Both the position numbers and the translations under genes were made by a program. The notes under the pieces were generated by a model, which was not told where the DNA came from, ran no database searches, and was given only the letters and a program-made list of their open reading frames with translations. Below, piece after piece: positions 1 to 11,022 of a stretch of DNA of 64,000 nt; the stretch's first letter is position 1, and each line of letters starts with the position of its first letter. The stretch is from Diphasiastrum complanatum (Eukaryota; Streptophyta; Lycopodiopsida; Lycopodiales; Lycopodiaceae), in contig CM055098.1 in NCBI GenBank assembly GCA_029204225.1, positions 55,250,282-55,314,281 of the forward strand, given 5' to 3'.

Positions 1-1505
1 GGCAATGGTATATGCGGTTCAGAAGTTTTGCCATTATCTTCTAGGAAAAGTTTTTGCGTTCTATACTGATCATCAAGCACTATTGTATCTCATCAACAAG
101 ACCTGCACCACAAGCCGTATTACTAGATGGATCCTATTACTGCAAGAATTTGAGTTTAGGATAGTGGTTCGTAAGGGAGTTCAGCATTTTCTAGTAGACC
201 ATTTATCCCGAATCCCTAATCTTCCTACCCCTGATCAAGGGGTCAACAATGATTTACCAGATGCAATCCTTTTCCAAGTTGACTCTACACCCATATGGGC
301 TAACGAAATTACAGAATATTTAACTTCAGGACAAATGGATCATTCTCTAAACTTGAACAATGTGCGTTGGTCCTCAAAACTAAACCTTATATGTTAATTG
401 CAGGACAACTCTACAAGCAAGGGTTAGATGGAATCATCCGACGATGTCTTACTGAAGGTAAAATACCCTCTGCAATTTTCCTCACTCATGAAGGTATTGG
501 TGCAGGCCATTTCTCTTCTGAAACAACTGCTAAAAAAATCCTCTTGGCCAGTTTTTGGTGGCCAACACTCTTCAAGGATATGCACAATTACACTAAGGCC
601 TGTGATGTCCACCAACACACAAAACACATTCAAAAGACCGACTACATGCCTTTACACCCTGTAACCACTGATCAAGCTTTCCAGAAATGGGAGATTGATT
701 ATGTCGGACCTATTAGTCCTGCTACTCGGCACACACAATCTCATTACATCATAGTAGCCACGGACTATTGTACCAAATGGGCTGAAGCAAGAGTTGTTCG
801 CAATGCTGACGCTCGTTCTACTGCAAAATTTCTCTATGAACAGGTTATCGTTCGTTTCAGATGTCCTCTAGAGCTTATCAGTGATAGGGATACACATTTT
901 CTTAACTCTGTCATAGATCTCCTTTCAAAATTTTTGTGGTACATCGCAAAAGTTCCCCATACTATCCACGCTACAATGGCCAGGCATAATCCACCCATAA
1001 AATCCTATGTGGAATTCTCACCAAAACCGTCGAATCCAGCCGATCTGATTGGGAACTCAAACTCCATGCTGCTCTATGGACTTATCGTACCACCACGAAG
1101 AGAGCTACAGGCTTAACTCCTTTCCAGCTAACATATGGCCAAGAAGTCGTTATGCCTGTGGAATTCCATATCCCCTCCCTTCGAGTAGCCTATAACCTTG
1201 AGCTTGATACTCAACAGAGTCTAGCAAACATGTTATTCCATCTGGAGCAACTATGTGAAACACGACGGATCAGCATCCATGCTCAACAAGTCCACAAACG
1301 ACGACAAAAAGTATGGCATGATCGATCATTGAAACTTAGAGACTTCCAGGTTGGAGATAAGGTCTTGTTATACCAGGCCAAAGCCTTCAAAGACAAATTG
1401 AAATTTTCTGGCCAGTCATTAAAAAATTATTTGCCTCTGGATATGTACAACTCCAGACCCTTCAAGGCGATATCCTCGACACTGTGGTCAATGGGAGCCG
1501 ACTGA
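1..1505 (+). pseudogene. Ty3/gypsy pol fragment: RNase H end and integrase, decayed
   Basis: This is the 3' part of a gypsy polyprotein, cut by the window edge. Residues from 5 to about 250 read as the RNase H C-terminal half (FYTDHQALLYL, then RWILLLQEFEF and DHLSRIPN). From about 430 to 620 there is a degraded integrase zinc-binding region (WWPTLFKDM; one Cys of the HHCC pattern appears as CDVHQH). The catalytic core runs from about 680 to 1000, with WEIDYVGPI and ISDRDTHF. The frame then breaks, and a C-terminal integrase stretch resumes at 1152-1505 (VWHDRSLKLRDFQVGDKVLLY). Wording such as IIVATDYCTKWAEA and RWILLLQEFEF is typical of the non-chromodomain Ogre/Tat/Athila side of gypsy rather than of chromoviruses. 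At least two frame changes and several stops make it non-functional. It belongs with the polypurine tract and LTR at 3.85-4.7 kb. Confidence 0.85.
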
Positions 1506-2212
1506 GAAAGTACAATGAACCCTGTTTTTATCTTGATATGTATTAGTTGTTTTCTTTCCTACTGTTCTTCTTTATTTTTTTATCGTCTGCCTGCCATTTC
1601 GACAAAATTTTTGCTATGCGTTCTTGTTCAAACCATCAAAATACTATCAAATCAGGTATACCAATAGTCTTCTCTGAGAAAATCACAAAAGCCATTAGTT
1701 TCAAAAGAATTGTTTCACATTTATAGTGCAAGATTCATTTTTGGCCTCCACAAATTCTGTCTCGGAGACAAAATTTTTTAAAAATAGAAAAAGTTAGTTT
1801 TTTCATTAGATATCCACTATCAGAATTGGTAGACAATTCGTTGGAGCTCAAAATGATTCCCACATTTTCTCTGCTATCTCTACAAATTCTGATCACACAA
1901 AATTTTGCACTGATAGACATAACGTTGCCTCAAAATTCGTGACTATCATTACCAAATCATGGACACCGAGGACGATTTTTGAGTGAAGTTGCAAATTTCT
2001 GCCCAAAAAGTCTATATATATAGACCTCCACCCTTCTCTCCACAAATTCATTTTAGATTGCCGCTCTTGAGTTCATGCCAAATTTTTTTAAAATTTTTAA
2101 AATTTTCAAGGCAATCTAAAATCACTGCTATCATGGCCTTTTGCGATTCCTCGCTCAGTTTGCATCGCCGTAAACCCCCTCGCCCTTATTCAGGAAATAT
2201 ATGATTTGTATC

Positions 2213-3709
2213 AAGAATTATGCCGAGCAGCTCACCCTGGCCAAGGATATCCTCACAACCCTTGGCTTTGATCTGACTCTTTTATGGGACTAGCAGAGCG
2301 AGAGCCTCATCCGAGCGGCCTACTCCACCGATTCGGATGAATTCCAAACTTTCAGACTTACATCTAAGAGTGGCAGCTATACCATCATCAACGTCTCTCA
2401 CGGGGATCTCCAGAGCATTGGCTTCCCTAATCTCGGAGAGACAATCCATGGCAAGGGCACCAACTATGATGCCAAGTACTTTACAAAGTTTCTGACAGAG
2501 GGTGACAAAACCATTGCCCAAACCAACGATGGAATTGCCATACACCTCATCACGGATCCCCATCTACGGGCCGCCTAAAAAATCCTCGTCACCGTGGTCG
2601 AAGTGCATACTGCCAAGATAGATCGCATACCACCGAGCGACCTCTGCTCTTTGACCCTCACCATGGACAATCCCACTCAACATTACAAGTGGGCTGAGAA
2701 GGTAGTAGAGAAGTTTTGCGGAGCTTTGAAAGCCAGAAAACCAACTACCAAATATGGATATCTCCTCCACATGTTGGTCACCAAACAGTTGGGGTCTAGG
2801 GTGGCTGCTGCCATCAAGGAGCTGGATGATCTCTATCCAAGCACAAAAAAATGAGCCACCCCCCAACCGACAGCAGAACCAGTCTCACCAGTCCCACCTA
2901 CTAAGAAGTAGAAAGGGAAGGTGATCAGCTCAGAAGCCAATGTCCCTCACGACATTCTATCCAGTGACATCAGGGCTGAGTATGCTGAATCCGGAGGGAG
3001 CCTTAAACCCTCTCAGGTCCCAAAGGAGGTCCTAGAGCAGCAGGCGGCCTTACTTCACTAGGCCCAGCAACACAAGCAAGTAGTAGCGGCAGCAACAGGC
3101 AGCTCAGTGGCGGCAGACACTTATGGTTTTGATCCTATGGGTGTGGTTCCGTCCACCCAGACAACCTCCATAACCCCATCTCCCTCACTTGCTCTCACAC
3201 TCCCGCCACCACCCCCACCATTTACTGCCACCTTCACACCATCACTAACTCTCAACATGGGCCTCACTTCCACAATTCCACAAAAGCCGTCACTTGTACA
3301 AATCTCCACCCTACTTGACTCCACAAGCAACGTAGATGATTTTGCATTACAATTACTAACCGCACTTCCATCAACCGCCGTCACCAGTAACCCAATCCAC
3401 ACATCTCCGCCACTCAGTATCTCTCCATCTCTTTCGCCCATCAATCCTTAATCACCTCCACCTGCCTTTCATACATCTCCAGCTAACCCTACTCTTGATT
3501 GCCTACCCTTTAACCCAATGTTGTATCCTAACTATACACGCACCGAGCAGTTACCCCTTGCAGCCCAACAAGTGGTATGGTTGGTGAATGAGCTCCAATA
3601 CAATCTATTCGACACCCTAGGGGGACAATATACTATGCGGCAATTCGACGATGGTGCTATGGCGGATCTTCAGAAAGAAAAAGCAAGGCTAGAGGAGGCA
3701 AACAAATAG
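2213..3709 (+). pseudogene. Extra open frame between gypsy pol and 3' LTR, broken by in-frame stops
   Basis: One reading frame (codons starting at 2222, 2594, 3107 and 3518 are all in register) can be followed for about 1.5 kb. It is interrupted only by stop codons, at 2291, 2576, 2852, two between 2,900 and 3,070, 3449 and 3707, with no frameshift needed. The N-terminal part is mixed alpha/beta (AKDILTTLGFDL, then SYTIINVSHGDLQSIGFPNL). A helical stretch follows (WAEKVVEKFCGALKARKPTT). A Pro/Ser/Thr-rich linker lies at about 3130-3480, and a Lys/Glu/Gln-rich coiled-coil-like tail ends in QLQIQNLTNYNQQQQQ. The position between integrase and the 3' LTR is where Athila/Ogre-type elements carry an additional frame. 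No envelope-like membrane segments are evident. It may belong to the 'putative plant transposon protein' group often seen in such elements, but I cannot confirm that. A similar architecture recurs at 26.6-29.0 kb. Confidence 0.55.
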
Positions 3710-3850
3710 CAGCAGCTGCAGATCCAAAACCTCACAAATTATAATCAACAACAACAGCAGATGCTACTCCACCTCAGCAACATCTCTTCTCCAAAAAGCA
3801 CAAAAGATCCAAGACGAAAAGGCTTTGATTGGTGTGGGACCACCAATCCA

Positions 3851-3866
3851 ATAAAGAGGGGGATAC
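3851..3866 (+). other. Polypurine tract before a 3' LTR
   Basis: The purine-rich run ATAAAGAGGGGGATAC directly precedes the TGTTAG start of the repeat at 3867. This is the usual plus-strand priming site of LTR retrotransposons and fixes the orientation of the element as plus, in agreement with the pol fragment upstream. Confidence 0.7.
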
Positions 3867-4713
3867 TGTTAGCAACTGTGCTAACACAAAGAAAATAAAA
3901 AGAAAGAAATAAAACTCCGTGACATGTGTTTTGTAAGTCCACGTATGAGTATCTGTCAATAGACTTCGACCATGACATGTGTTTTGTAAGCCCATGAGTA
4001 GAAACTTAAATAATAATAAAATAGCTTAAACTTAGATTTAGAACTTAGACTTAGGAAACTTAAGATTAAAAATATTTTATCTTAAGTTTTCCTAAGTTAA
4101 GAAACTTTGAAGTTCTAAATCCTAAGTTAGAAGTCCTAGAAAGGCTAGAAATAGATTAGTCCCATAAGTTAGTAGATACTTATGGAAGACCCTCCTTGCC
4201 ATGAAAGGAGAGGTATTTGCCTTGTAAACAACACTATGAGATTATGCTAAATTGCTCTCTCTTTGAGATTACCAGTCTATTTCTTTGTGTTCCCATTGGA
4301 AGGTGCATAGCTTGAGGGAAGGTGCTCGGGCCTCCTCTTGCCTCCTTTCATTGGATTATTGTGGCATGTTTCTATTGGTTTATTTAATTAGTTGTAATTT
4401 ATCTTTTAAACCCTCTGGGTGTTAATTTAGGTCTTAGTTTAGCAATCTTGCTAGTTGGATTTGCCTTAGCAAGGATTTTTATTGTTGTTACTAATTAGCT
4501 TTATTTCCGTTTCGGGCACTAGTTGGGTAAGTCTTAGTGCTCTCATCTTCGGGCACTAGTTGGGTAAGCCTTAGTGCTCTCATCTTTGTTAATTATTTCT
4601 GTATTTCCGTTGAAGCTTGTTGTAGAATTTTAAAAAGTGGACGATCCTCTACATCCCTATACTACATCCGTAAGTAGATCTATCCACCGCACGAACTAGA
4701 AATACTTCCAACA
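3867..4713 (+). repeat. Candidate 3' LTR of the decayed gypsy element
   Basis: The repeat begins TGTTAGCAACTG just after a polypurine tract and can be closed at CTTCCAACA (4713), giving TGTT...AACA ends and about 847 bp. Its first 19 bases hold a perfect inverted repeat (GTTAGCA/TGCTAAC around ACTG). It also contains a strong AT-rich hairpin at 4035-4121 and two adjacent copies of a unit of about 37 bp (4513-4586, GGGCACTAGTTGGGTAAG). The start is well supported. The end is less certain, because no second copy lies in the window for comparison. Confidence 0.5.
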
Positions 4714-4714
4714 A

Positions 4715-4733
4715 TCTCCGGCAACGGCACCAT
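4715..4733 (-). promoter_or_regulatory. tRNA-Asp-like primer binding site (minus-strand element)
   Basis: On the plus strand the sequence reads TCTCCGGCAACGGCACCA, close to the 3' end of plant tRNA-Asp (CCCGGCAACGGCGCCA) with two mismatches. The primer binding site is therefore on the minus strand and would serve an element whose 5' LTR lies at higher coordinates, at 4735-5581. This primer choice is known in several plant gypsy groups. Confidence 0.5.
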
Positions 4734-4734
4734 T

Positions 4735-5581
4735 ATAGGGTCGAAGATCTCTCGTCGTAGTAGCCCTCCCGCCTGTCAACAAGGGTTAGAACGCTGGATA
4801 GGTGCCTAACTATGTAAAGATGCAACTTTTAGATAGTTCTCTACTTTTTACAATAACACTACCACCTTTAACACTACCCCACTAACTCTATTCCACTAAA
4901 CTCGCATTCAACATGATTTATAGTGAAAAAGAGTGGGAGAGAGAGAGTTAGATGGATAGGAGGAGCATAGAAGGTAGAGGAATAGAGGAATAAAGAGAGG
5001 AAGAGAGGGAGTGATGAGGGAGGTTAGCTCACTTGCTCATTGTACTTGCTAAGGGAGGAACATAAACTATTGAAACCAAAAAAAACATGAACTTGAAAGC
5101 AAATGGGAAACAACAAGAGCAATAGCAAGCATTGAATAGCAAATGAGGATGCTTCTCTTCCAAAAATGGTAGAGTTTCCTCCTTCTCACTAAGTATGAAA
5201 ATAGTGTACAAGTGGTGCTTTTTTATAAATGGGGAAGACCCTTGCCCCAGAATCCTATTGGCTAATATTCACATTGATTCTATCCATTCATCTTGGACCT
5301 AACTTGATCCAAGGGTCCACAAAAAATACATTAGAAATCACAAGATTCATGTGTCCAAAATTGGACCCAACTCTAAAAAAGTAAACTCTAAGTTTAAAAA
5401 TGACTTTGGGCCTCTCAAGTCTTATTTTTATTACAAAGGGCCCAAGTCTATTATTTCAATTTACATTTAGCTTGCGTGCTCATTGGGCCATGGACTTATA
5501 CGCGCAGGAGAACATGCCCTCGCAACACATTATTATTGGATTTATTTATTTTTTTACGTTGTGTTGGGAATACTCCCAACA
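4735..5581 (-). repeat. Candidate 5' LTR of a minus-strand gypsy element
   Basis: Read on the minus strand, the segment starts TGTTGGGAGTATTCCCAACA at 5581. It has a TATA-like box (TATAAAAAAGC, 5219-5228) and runs down to the tRNA-Asp-like primer site at 4733. LTR-like promoter order (start, TATA, untranslated part, primer site) is seen, but the 3' boundary (CCCTATAA) does not end in CA and no partner LTR is present. The 20-base start is a near-perfect palindrome. Confidence 0.4.
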
Positions 5582-6160
5582 GACGTAGTGTGTTTAAATG
5601 CTTGAAGAGATCTAGGGGATGCTTGGGTGGTTGTATTGTGGACGTAAATGGGATGATTGTGTTGGTTGATGTTATGCTTGTTGAGGGTTAGGAATTGAGA
5701 GTAGCCTCCATTATTTTCTTGTTGGAGTTATGGAGAATCTTGCATTGTTTACATGAGAGGGTTGTTTGCTATGAGTGTAGCTTGTTGGTGTGTGAGGATT
5801 AGGGTTGACCTAAAGTTCGGTTGGCATTTTAATTTTAGGTGATTGACTGTTGGTTGATGGTTGAGGATGTGTTTGAAATTGGTAGTTGAAGGCATATCTC
5901 GTGGGTTGCTTGTGTTCCTTTTTGATAAGAGTGTGTTTGTCGGAGTGAGTGCTCGATAGCATGGTTGCGTGATATATTTCATTGTGGATTGACCATGTTA
6001 GTTGAATGTGGATTGTCATTTGAGGTCCTTGTTGGCATGAGAAAGTCGTTGGTAATGTGATTGATTGTTATTAGTCATTGTATGAAGCCGTTTGTATTAG
6101 CAAGCCAAGGAGCTGAGAACAGTTGAGTTTTGATATAAGTGATTGCGGGGCATGACTATC
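5582..6160. other. Gene-free stretch
   Basis: TG-rich, low-complexity sequence with many GTTGG/TTGTG words. I see no coding frame with recognisable motifs, no RNA gene and no clear terminal repeats. Confidence 0.5.
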
Positions 6161-6179
6161 ATCCATGTTTGTGATATGT

Positions 6180-6540
6180 AGTAGACTTGTTGCAGCCCAT
6201 CACAGTCTGCCTACATCCAAAAATCAGGTTACTGGAGCCATTCAAGCCCTGTTTGGACCTACTGCGACCTCCCATTTGCCTGCCTTGCCATATGGGAGCC
6301 TGCTGCGGCCTGCCACCGTCATTTTTCGACCTGTGACAGCCTATGCCTGTGACCTATCACATGACCTGCGACCTGCCAACAAGCTGCCAGGACCTATGAC
6401 AGTCTACCTGCGGCCCTCTGTAAGTTGTGTGACATGTCCTCTGCCTGTTTTGCATCCTCTATGACCTGTGTGCCCCTGTTGCGGCCTGAATCATACCTAC
6501 TTGCTGAATTTCAGTGGCCTGCACGGCATGCCTGCTGCTT
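6180..6540. repeat. Degenerate short tandem repeat, CCTGYGACC-type
   Basis: Variants of CCTGCGACCTG, CCTGTGACC, CCTATGACAG and GCGGCCTG recur at irregular spacing of about 12-24 bases throughout this stretch. The apparent open frames here are a by-product of the repeat. It looks like an old minisatellite. It is GC-richer than its flanks. Confidence 0.5.
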
Positions 6541-6931
6541 TTCCGGTGTCCTGTGGATCCTTCCAACGATCTGTGGTAAAGGTTTTCAGGGTTTTGATCT
6601 CGCTACATGTCCAAGTTTCGGCATGAACGACAAGTCCAAACGACTCTTCGAAGATCGAAGACAAGGCTACCTCAAATCAAAAGCGGCATTCATGACTAGC
6701 GCCTCCACGGTTTTCGATTTCTCTCTCACACATGAGGTAATGTTGTCTATCTCCAGCATTTATATTTCAAGATTCCATCCGTGAGGACTTCATATTTTGA
6801 GGGCTAAAAATGACAACCAATTAGAGAGGTATAGAAAAACAAAGTCCCATTATTAGTCGTATGGAAAAACAAAGTCCCATTATTATGGACTAGATAACGT
6901 TAATTCATGAGGACAAGGAAAATGGGATGTA

Positions 6932-7591
6932 GGATGCCCAAGCCGTGGGATTGGTGAGGGTGGCTACATCCATAGTCGGGTCCTTGTGAATGCTCTTGGA
7001 TGTAGTTAGTCACGAGGAGCGCATTTTATGTTGGAATTTGGTTATTTTGCATCCACATATGTCACATATTATTTAAAAACAGTCTTTGAGATATTAGATA
7101 TAACTTGCCTCGTCACAGCCAATGGCAATGCTACACACATCAACAAAATAGCTCCTTGGAATATGGACTAGGTAAGGGGCATGAGTATAAGGTTATTGTG
7201 TGTAGCGGGAGCGTTCTCTCTCAAGCCACGAGAGCGCCGATAGAGAGAGAAAGGTGACTGCTATGCACAATAACTAACCGGTTGAGCCCTCTAACTACTT
7301 GGCTGAGTCCGCTCTCTTAAGCCACGGGATGCCGAGAGAAAGAAAGGTGACTGTTAAGCACGGTAACTGGCCAACCACTAAGCACTGTAACTGATCGGCC
7401 ACTAGGCATAATAGATCGGCCACTAGGCATAATAGACGAACGATGTAATCCCATGTGTCACATGTCAGCACAAATAACATGTGGCATAATCCCATGTGAC
7501 ACATGTCAGCTCCCAGGCGGCATGTATGATGTGACATGGGACCCGAATATGGATGTAGCCACCCTCACCAATTGCACACGGTTTGGCATCC
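6932..7591. repeat. Fold-back structure with ~60-bp inverted arms
   Basis: The left arm (6932-6989) and right arm (7529-7591) are reverse complements with a few mismatches, including a 25-base perfectly matched core around GGTGAGGGTGGCTACATCC. The 540-bp loop carries two diverged copies of a unit of about 60 bp (7213-7277 and 7308-7369, sharing AAGCCACG and AGAAAGGTGACTG). It also has a 21-bp tandem pair (7392-7433, GATCGGCCACTAGGCATAATA-like) and several copies of the near-palindrome CCCATGTGTCACATG (one more lies just outside the right arm). A MITE or fold-back transposon derivative is the simplest reading. Target duplications were not resolved. Confidence 0.5.
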
Positions 7592-7884
7592 TCTTTGTCA
7601 CCCTTCACCCATGTGTCACATGTCAGCTCCCATGTGTTATCCCACGTGAGAAAGAGGAGCTCCCATAGTGGCTCAAAAAATTAGCCCTCTTCACCAATAA
7701 CACCCGGACACGTCAGCAAATAATACTGGCCTTTCAAATTCTGAGCAAGCAGTTCAAATAAGTGCCCTTCCAAACTTTATTACCTGCTTTGATGGCAAAT
7801 GTACATATAGAATTTCACGTGACGTGTATCCTTATCTCATTTCATTTCACCTTTGAATGGCAGATTTCAAAATGAAGAAGACCC

Positions 7885-8010
7885 ATGGCGATGGCGGGAG
7901 AGATTCAAATTTATGCATTTGTATTTGCGATCCTCATCATTTTCGCTTCATTTCTATTCTCTCTTTCTCTGTCTCTCGATCGATCGATCTCGCTATTCAG
8001 GCTCGATTAG
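7885..8010 (+). CDS. Short upstream frame, 41 residues with one membrane-type segment
   Basis: The frame ATG GCG ATG GCG starts at 7885 and stops with TAG at 8008. It encodes MAMAGEIQIYAF followed by a strongly hydrophobic stretch (VFAILIIFASFLFSLSL) and a short charged tail. It lies about 440 bp upstream of the zinc-finger start codon, in what is probably its 5' leader or promoter. It could be an upstream reading frame that limits translation, an independent micropeptide, or chance. There is no homology evidence, and TCTC-rich 5' leaders readily encode Leu/Ser/Phe runs, so this is a weak call. Confidence 0.2.
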   Translation: MAMAGEIQIYAFVFAILIIFASFLFSLSLSLDRSISLFRLD

Positions 8011-8449
8011 ATTTCATTATTCTCAATTCTTAGCAGTTGCTGCTTCCAAGCAGCATTGCTGGCTTACCGCTTACTTTTGTTGCAATAGCTCAGGCTCTGC
8101 GTGACTTTCTCTTGCTTCTTCTAACCTCTTTATTATCATGCTCTGTTTTGTTGAGATGTCCTTAGACGATACATAATCCACTTGCAAATTGGTAGATTAT
8201 CAAGAAGAACCACTTCGACATCTGCGGTGATCATGATCATGATGGCCATTCTTTACAGGTGATTGACATCGGGCTTCTAGCAACGCAAGCTGGAGCTTGA
8301 GATGAATGACAGACAATGGCCGCAACACCTTTGGAAAATTGTACCACGTGTTCGAAGGATTAATCGTATACTTTTTTCTTATAGGACTCGACGTATTACT
8401 GCTCAACAGGTAGAATAAGGGCGAGGCAAGATCGTGCTGGAAAGGCTCC

Positions 8450-10985
8450 ATGACTTGCCAGATTTGTGTCATTTGCGGAAAGAGCTTTAGCGACTACGCG
8501 GATTGGGAGGTATGATTTGCAATACCTTTGCCTCTTGGTATTATACGAGAGAGACATAGTGCGTGTGTGTTTTAACGGATGATGCCTGCAGATTCACTGG
8601 AGCGAAGAGTTGTTAGTGATGTTAGAAGATGGAAACAACGACCAGAATGGATCATCACAAGTCTATTTGGATGGCGCTTCGGGCCCATCCCAGTGCACTT
8701 CTGTGGGAAACTTTGCTTTTAGGGAAAATTTCTGCAAGAGACCTAGATTAGAACCATCGGACGAAAAAGATATGCTAGCTCGGGGGAGAATAGGCGAAGT
8801 CACAATGTCCTCTCAGATCAAAAGCGCTACCAACAGTACGTCTAGAGCTTGTTTTTTGGAAAATTACAGCAAAACATCAGAAAGATTTTGTGAAGATCAA
8901 AAGAATAGAGAACCTGAGCAAGCAGTTGGAAGAAGCTCAATCAACAAAAATAAAAGCATCTCACTTACCGCAGAAAAGTCTCCTAACGACAATGAAAAAG
9001 GATCGTGTCCCATATGCAACAAGTCATTTCAAATGCATGTAAGAACGAGCTACTTGTAGATTTTAGGTTGCTTCTTCGTTTTCCTGAGCAGATGCATTTC
9101 TTCCTTCTATGATTGTAGAGTTTAAGATCGTTGCTAAATAGGTTGTAATTGTGCACATGCATTGATGCCTACACAATATGAATAGACAAAAGTTACTTGA
9201 TTTGATGATGTGATTCTAAGATTAATAGACAAACTCTTTCTTGAGAGATTTGATGTTGAAAATTTATCTAATAGAATCAAGGATAGTGTTTTAACTCACA
9301 TTTACGTTCCATGTAGGGATACATCATCAATGTTTATTAATATGTTAGGGTTTTATTACACCTAAGTAGTGCTTAAAATTGCTCTCCATTTTAAGTAAGG
9401 ACAACTATAAAATAAATAACCCCAACTAGCAAATGTACGGGTCAACGTGACAGCTATCAACTTATATATCCAAGGTTCAAATAATTGTGAAATGAGATCT
9501 TGTAAAATGTACATGGAAAGATGTCAAAAAGGAGTATACCAAAGAATTTGTTACAGGTTGAATTTGTCCAAAAAGAGTTTTTTAAGAGGGTGACGGGCTA
9601 TTTGAACAGACCTTTTAGGAGATTCATGAAGTGATTTGACATATTTTGAAGTTTGAAGGGACCGAAAGTTCAAAATTCAAAGAGAAAAAAATCTATACTG
9701 AGATTGTGATTAATTTTACCTTCAAATACTCTATTCTAGACTTTAGGACAACCCTAGGCCTTTGGAGAGCTTACTTTAAGGCTACCCAATTTATAAATGT
9801 GTCAAAATCAAAAGATTGTGTGAAGGCTTTGGCCTCAAAATTTCTATTCTTAAAAGACTTTTAGACCATTGTGTGAGGGAATATATAAACCATCCATAGA
9901 ACCAAAATTCATAAAAAAAGAACAAAAGTGGACCAATTTATAGGTGATCAATTGGAACAATAAGCATCAAAAAGTCGGCAACAAACTATTTTGACTAACT
10001 AATGATGTGTACGCATAGCTGGAGACTGGAGTGAAAACTTATATTATAATAGAAATAGCTCTTGCTTTTGATGGAATGTCTAATACTTTACTTCAAGAAT
10101 AATTAAGAAGAAATGAAATAATTCTAATGCAAATGTTGTTAATGAGGCTTTAGTGGTAATGCCATTGTTAAAAAGGATTGGAGGTACAAAGAGAAATTTG
10201 AAAAAAAGGTCATCCACAAGTCAACTTGACATAGCTATATCTACTAAACAACTGAAGAGGATTTGTTTTCATTATGAACAACTTGGTCACTATGAGTTCA
10301 TAAGTGAATTCAAGGTTATTTTCTAACATAAATTTGAAGAGGGTGAACTTCTATTCTTGTAGTAAGCTTGGTCACATAGAAGTTGAATGTTGAATCAAAT
10401 AATATGCTCAAAGTGTGAGAGGAAGGGGAAAGAGTTTCGGAAGGTTTTACGAATAGTTCCAAGATAGTGAAGAAGTAGAGTTTTCTTCCTATTGGGTATC
10501 GGTCGAATCGACCTATTGGATCCTTTCAAATCGGTCCTAGGTTTTTGAATTGGCCAATTGGATTTAGGGTTTTAGAACTTAAATGGAAATTTGTCTAGAA
10601 TTTTGAAAAGCCAAAAACATAGTTGCATAATGCATTGATGATAATAGATATCATGATTGAATTACAAGCATTAGAGATTCAAATTCCATATTTTAACGAT
10701 TAACGAATAACTTTACCCGATACGTGTTACTTGAAAGTTGACACCTGTATTATGTACACTTGTAGGGTTTGAATTTTAAAACAATAAACTTGAAACATAT
10801 AACAGTGAAACAAATATAGTTGAAACAAATAACAGTGAAATCATAAAGGTGGTAAGGTACGAACTTAAAACATTCAGCATTCAACAATTTAGATTCCAAT
10901 TTGAATTTTACATCATTCATAAAAATGTAATAGCTCGTAATTTTACTCTCTCTCTCTCTCTCTCCCTCTCTCTCTCTCTCTCTCA

Positions 10986-11022
<37 letters not shown>

